Shown one piece after another: positions 5,232-5,258 of a stretch of 5,258 nucleotides of DNA. The stretch is from positions 1 to 5,258 of the forward strand of contig CAMOHY010000187.1 in NCBI GenBank assembly GCA_946615495.1. The letters are read 5' to 3'. The translations under genes were made by a program, and so were the position numbers. Numbering within the stretch: the first letter of the stretch is position 1; each line of letters starts with the position of its first letter. The notes beneath the pieces were generated by a model, which saw only the letters and a program-made list of their open reading frames with translations, did no database searches and was not told the DNA's origin. The DNA is from an uncultured Clostridia bacterium. GTDB lineage: Bacteria; Bacillota; Clostridia; Christensenellales; Aristaeellaceae.

Positions 5232-5258
5232 TCAGCGGCTATAGAATTCAACGATCAT
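5232..5258 (-). CDS. rpsD: 30S ribosomal protein uS4, last eight codons only
   Basis: At the right edge the minus strand reads MIVEFYSR then TGA (5232-5234). IVEFYSR is the near-invariant C-terminal tail of uS4 (B. subtilis ends LIVEFYSR), and rpsD directly upstream of rpoA is the usual order in the alpha operon. The first Met here is an internal residue; the gene continues out of the window. uS4 is a primary 16S rRNA-binding protein and in E. coli a translational repressor of this operon; whether it is so here cannot be told. Confidence 0.93.
   Translation of the reverse strand: MIVEFYSR

Overview
The window looks like chromosomal DNA from a GC-rich, low-complexity-free member of the Firmicutes (Bacillota), most likely class Clostridia. 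The grounds are: close resemblance of the alpha subunit to Bacillus-type RpoA (an N-terminus like MIEIEKP and an acidic linker), the rpsD-rpoA-rplQ gene order, strong AGGAGG ribosome binding sites, and a secreted-type PepSY repeat protein. The genus cannot be fixed from sequence alone.

Layout. On the minus strand, reading from the right edge leftwards: the last eight codons of rpsD (ribosomal protein uS4), then rpoA (RNA polymerase alpha), then rplQ (ribosomal protein bL17, with unusual internal insertions). A textbook Rho-independent terminator (3650-3685) closes this 'alpha operon'. Only 34 bases past the terminator a second minus-strand unit begins: a 187-residue protein that joins a small Sm-like beta-barrel domain to an ASCH domain, then, 27 bases later, pepT, a complete M20-family tripeptide aminopeptidase. 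On the plus strand, the left third is the 3' part of a large gene for a protein built of three tandem ~180-residue modules, each ending in a PepSY-like domain; its start lies outside the window. It converges on pepT.

The 145-base convergent gap (1671-1815) has a 19-bp near-perfect hairpin, a G/C-run segment that looks like an intergenic repeat, a small hairpin followed by a T-rich stretch, and an 8-bp hairpin that contains the pepT stop codon.

How the parts work together: uS4, alpha and bL17 are co-expressed core transcription and translation components. PepT completes the breakdown of peptides in the cytoplasm. The Sm-like/ASCH protein is probably nucleic-acid binding, but its job is unknown. 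No mobile element, CRISPR array, tRNA or rRNA was seen. Most of the window is ordinary housekeeping sequence; the points worth a second look are the Sm-like/ASCH fusion with a possible internal start, the insertions in bL17, the three-module PepSY protein, the promoter-less gap after the rplQ terminator, and the intergenic palindromic element.
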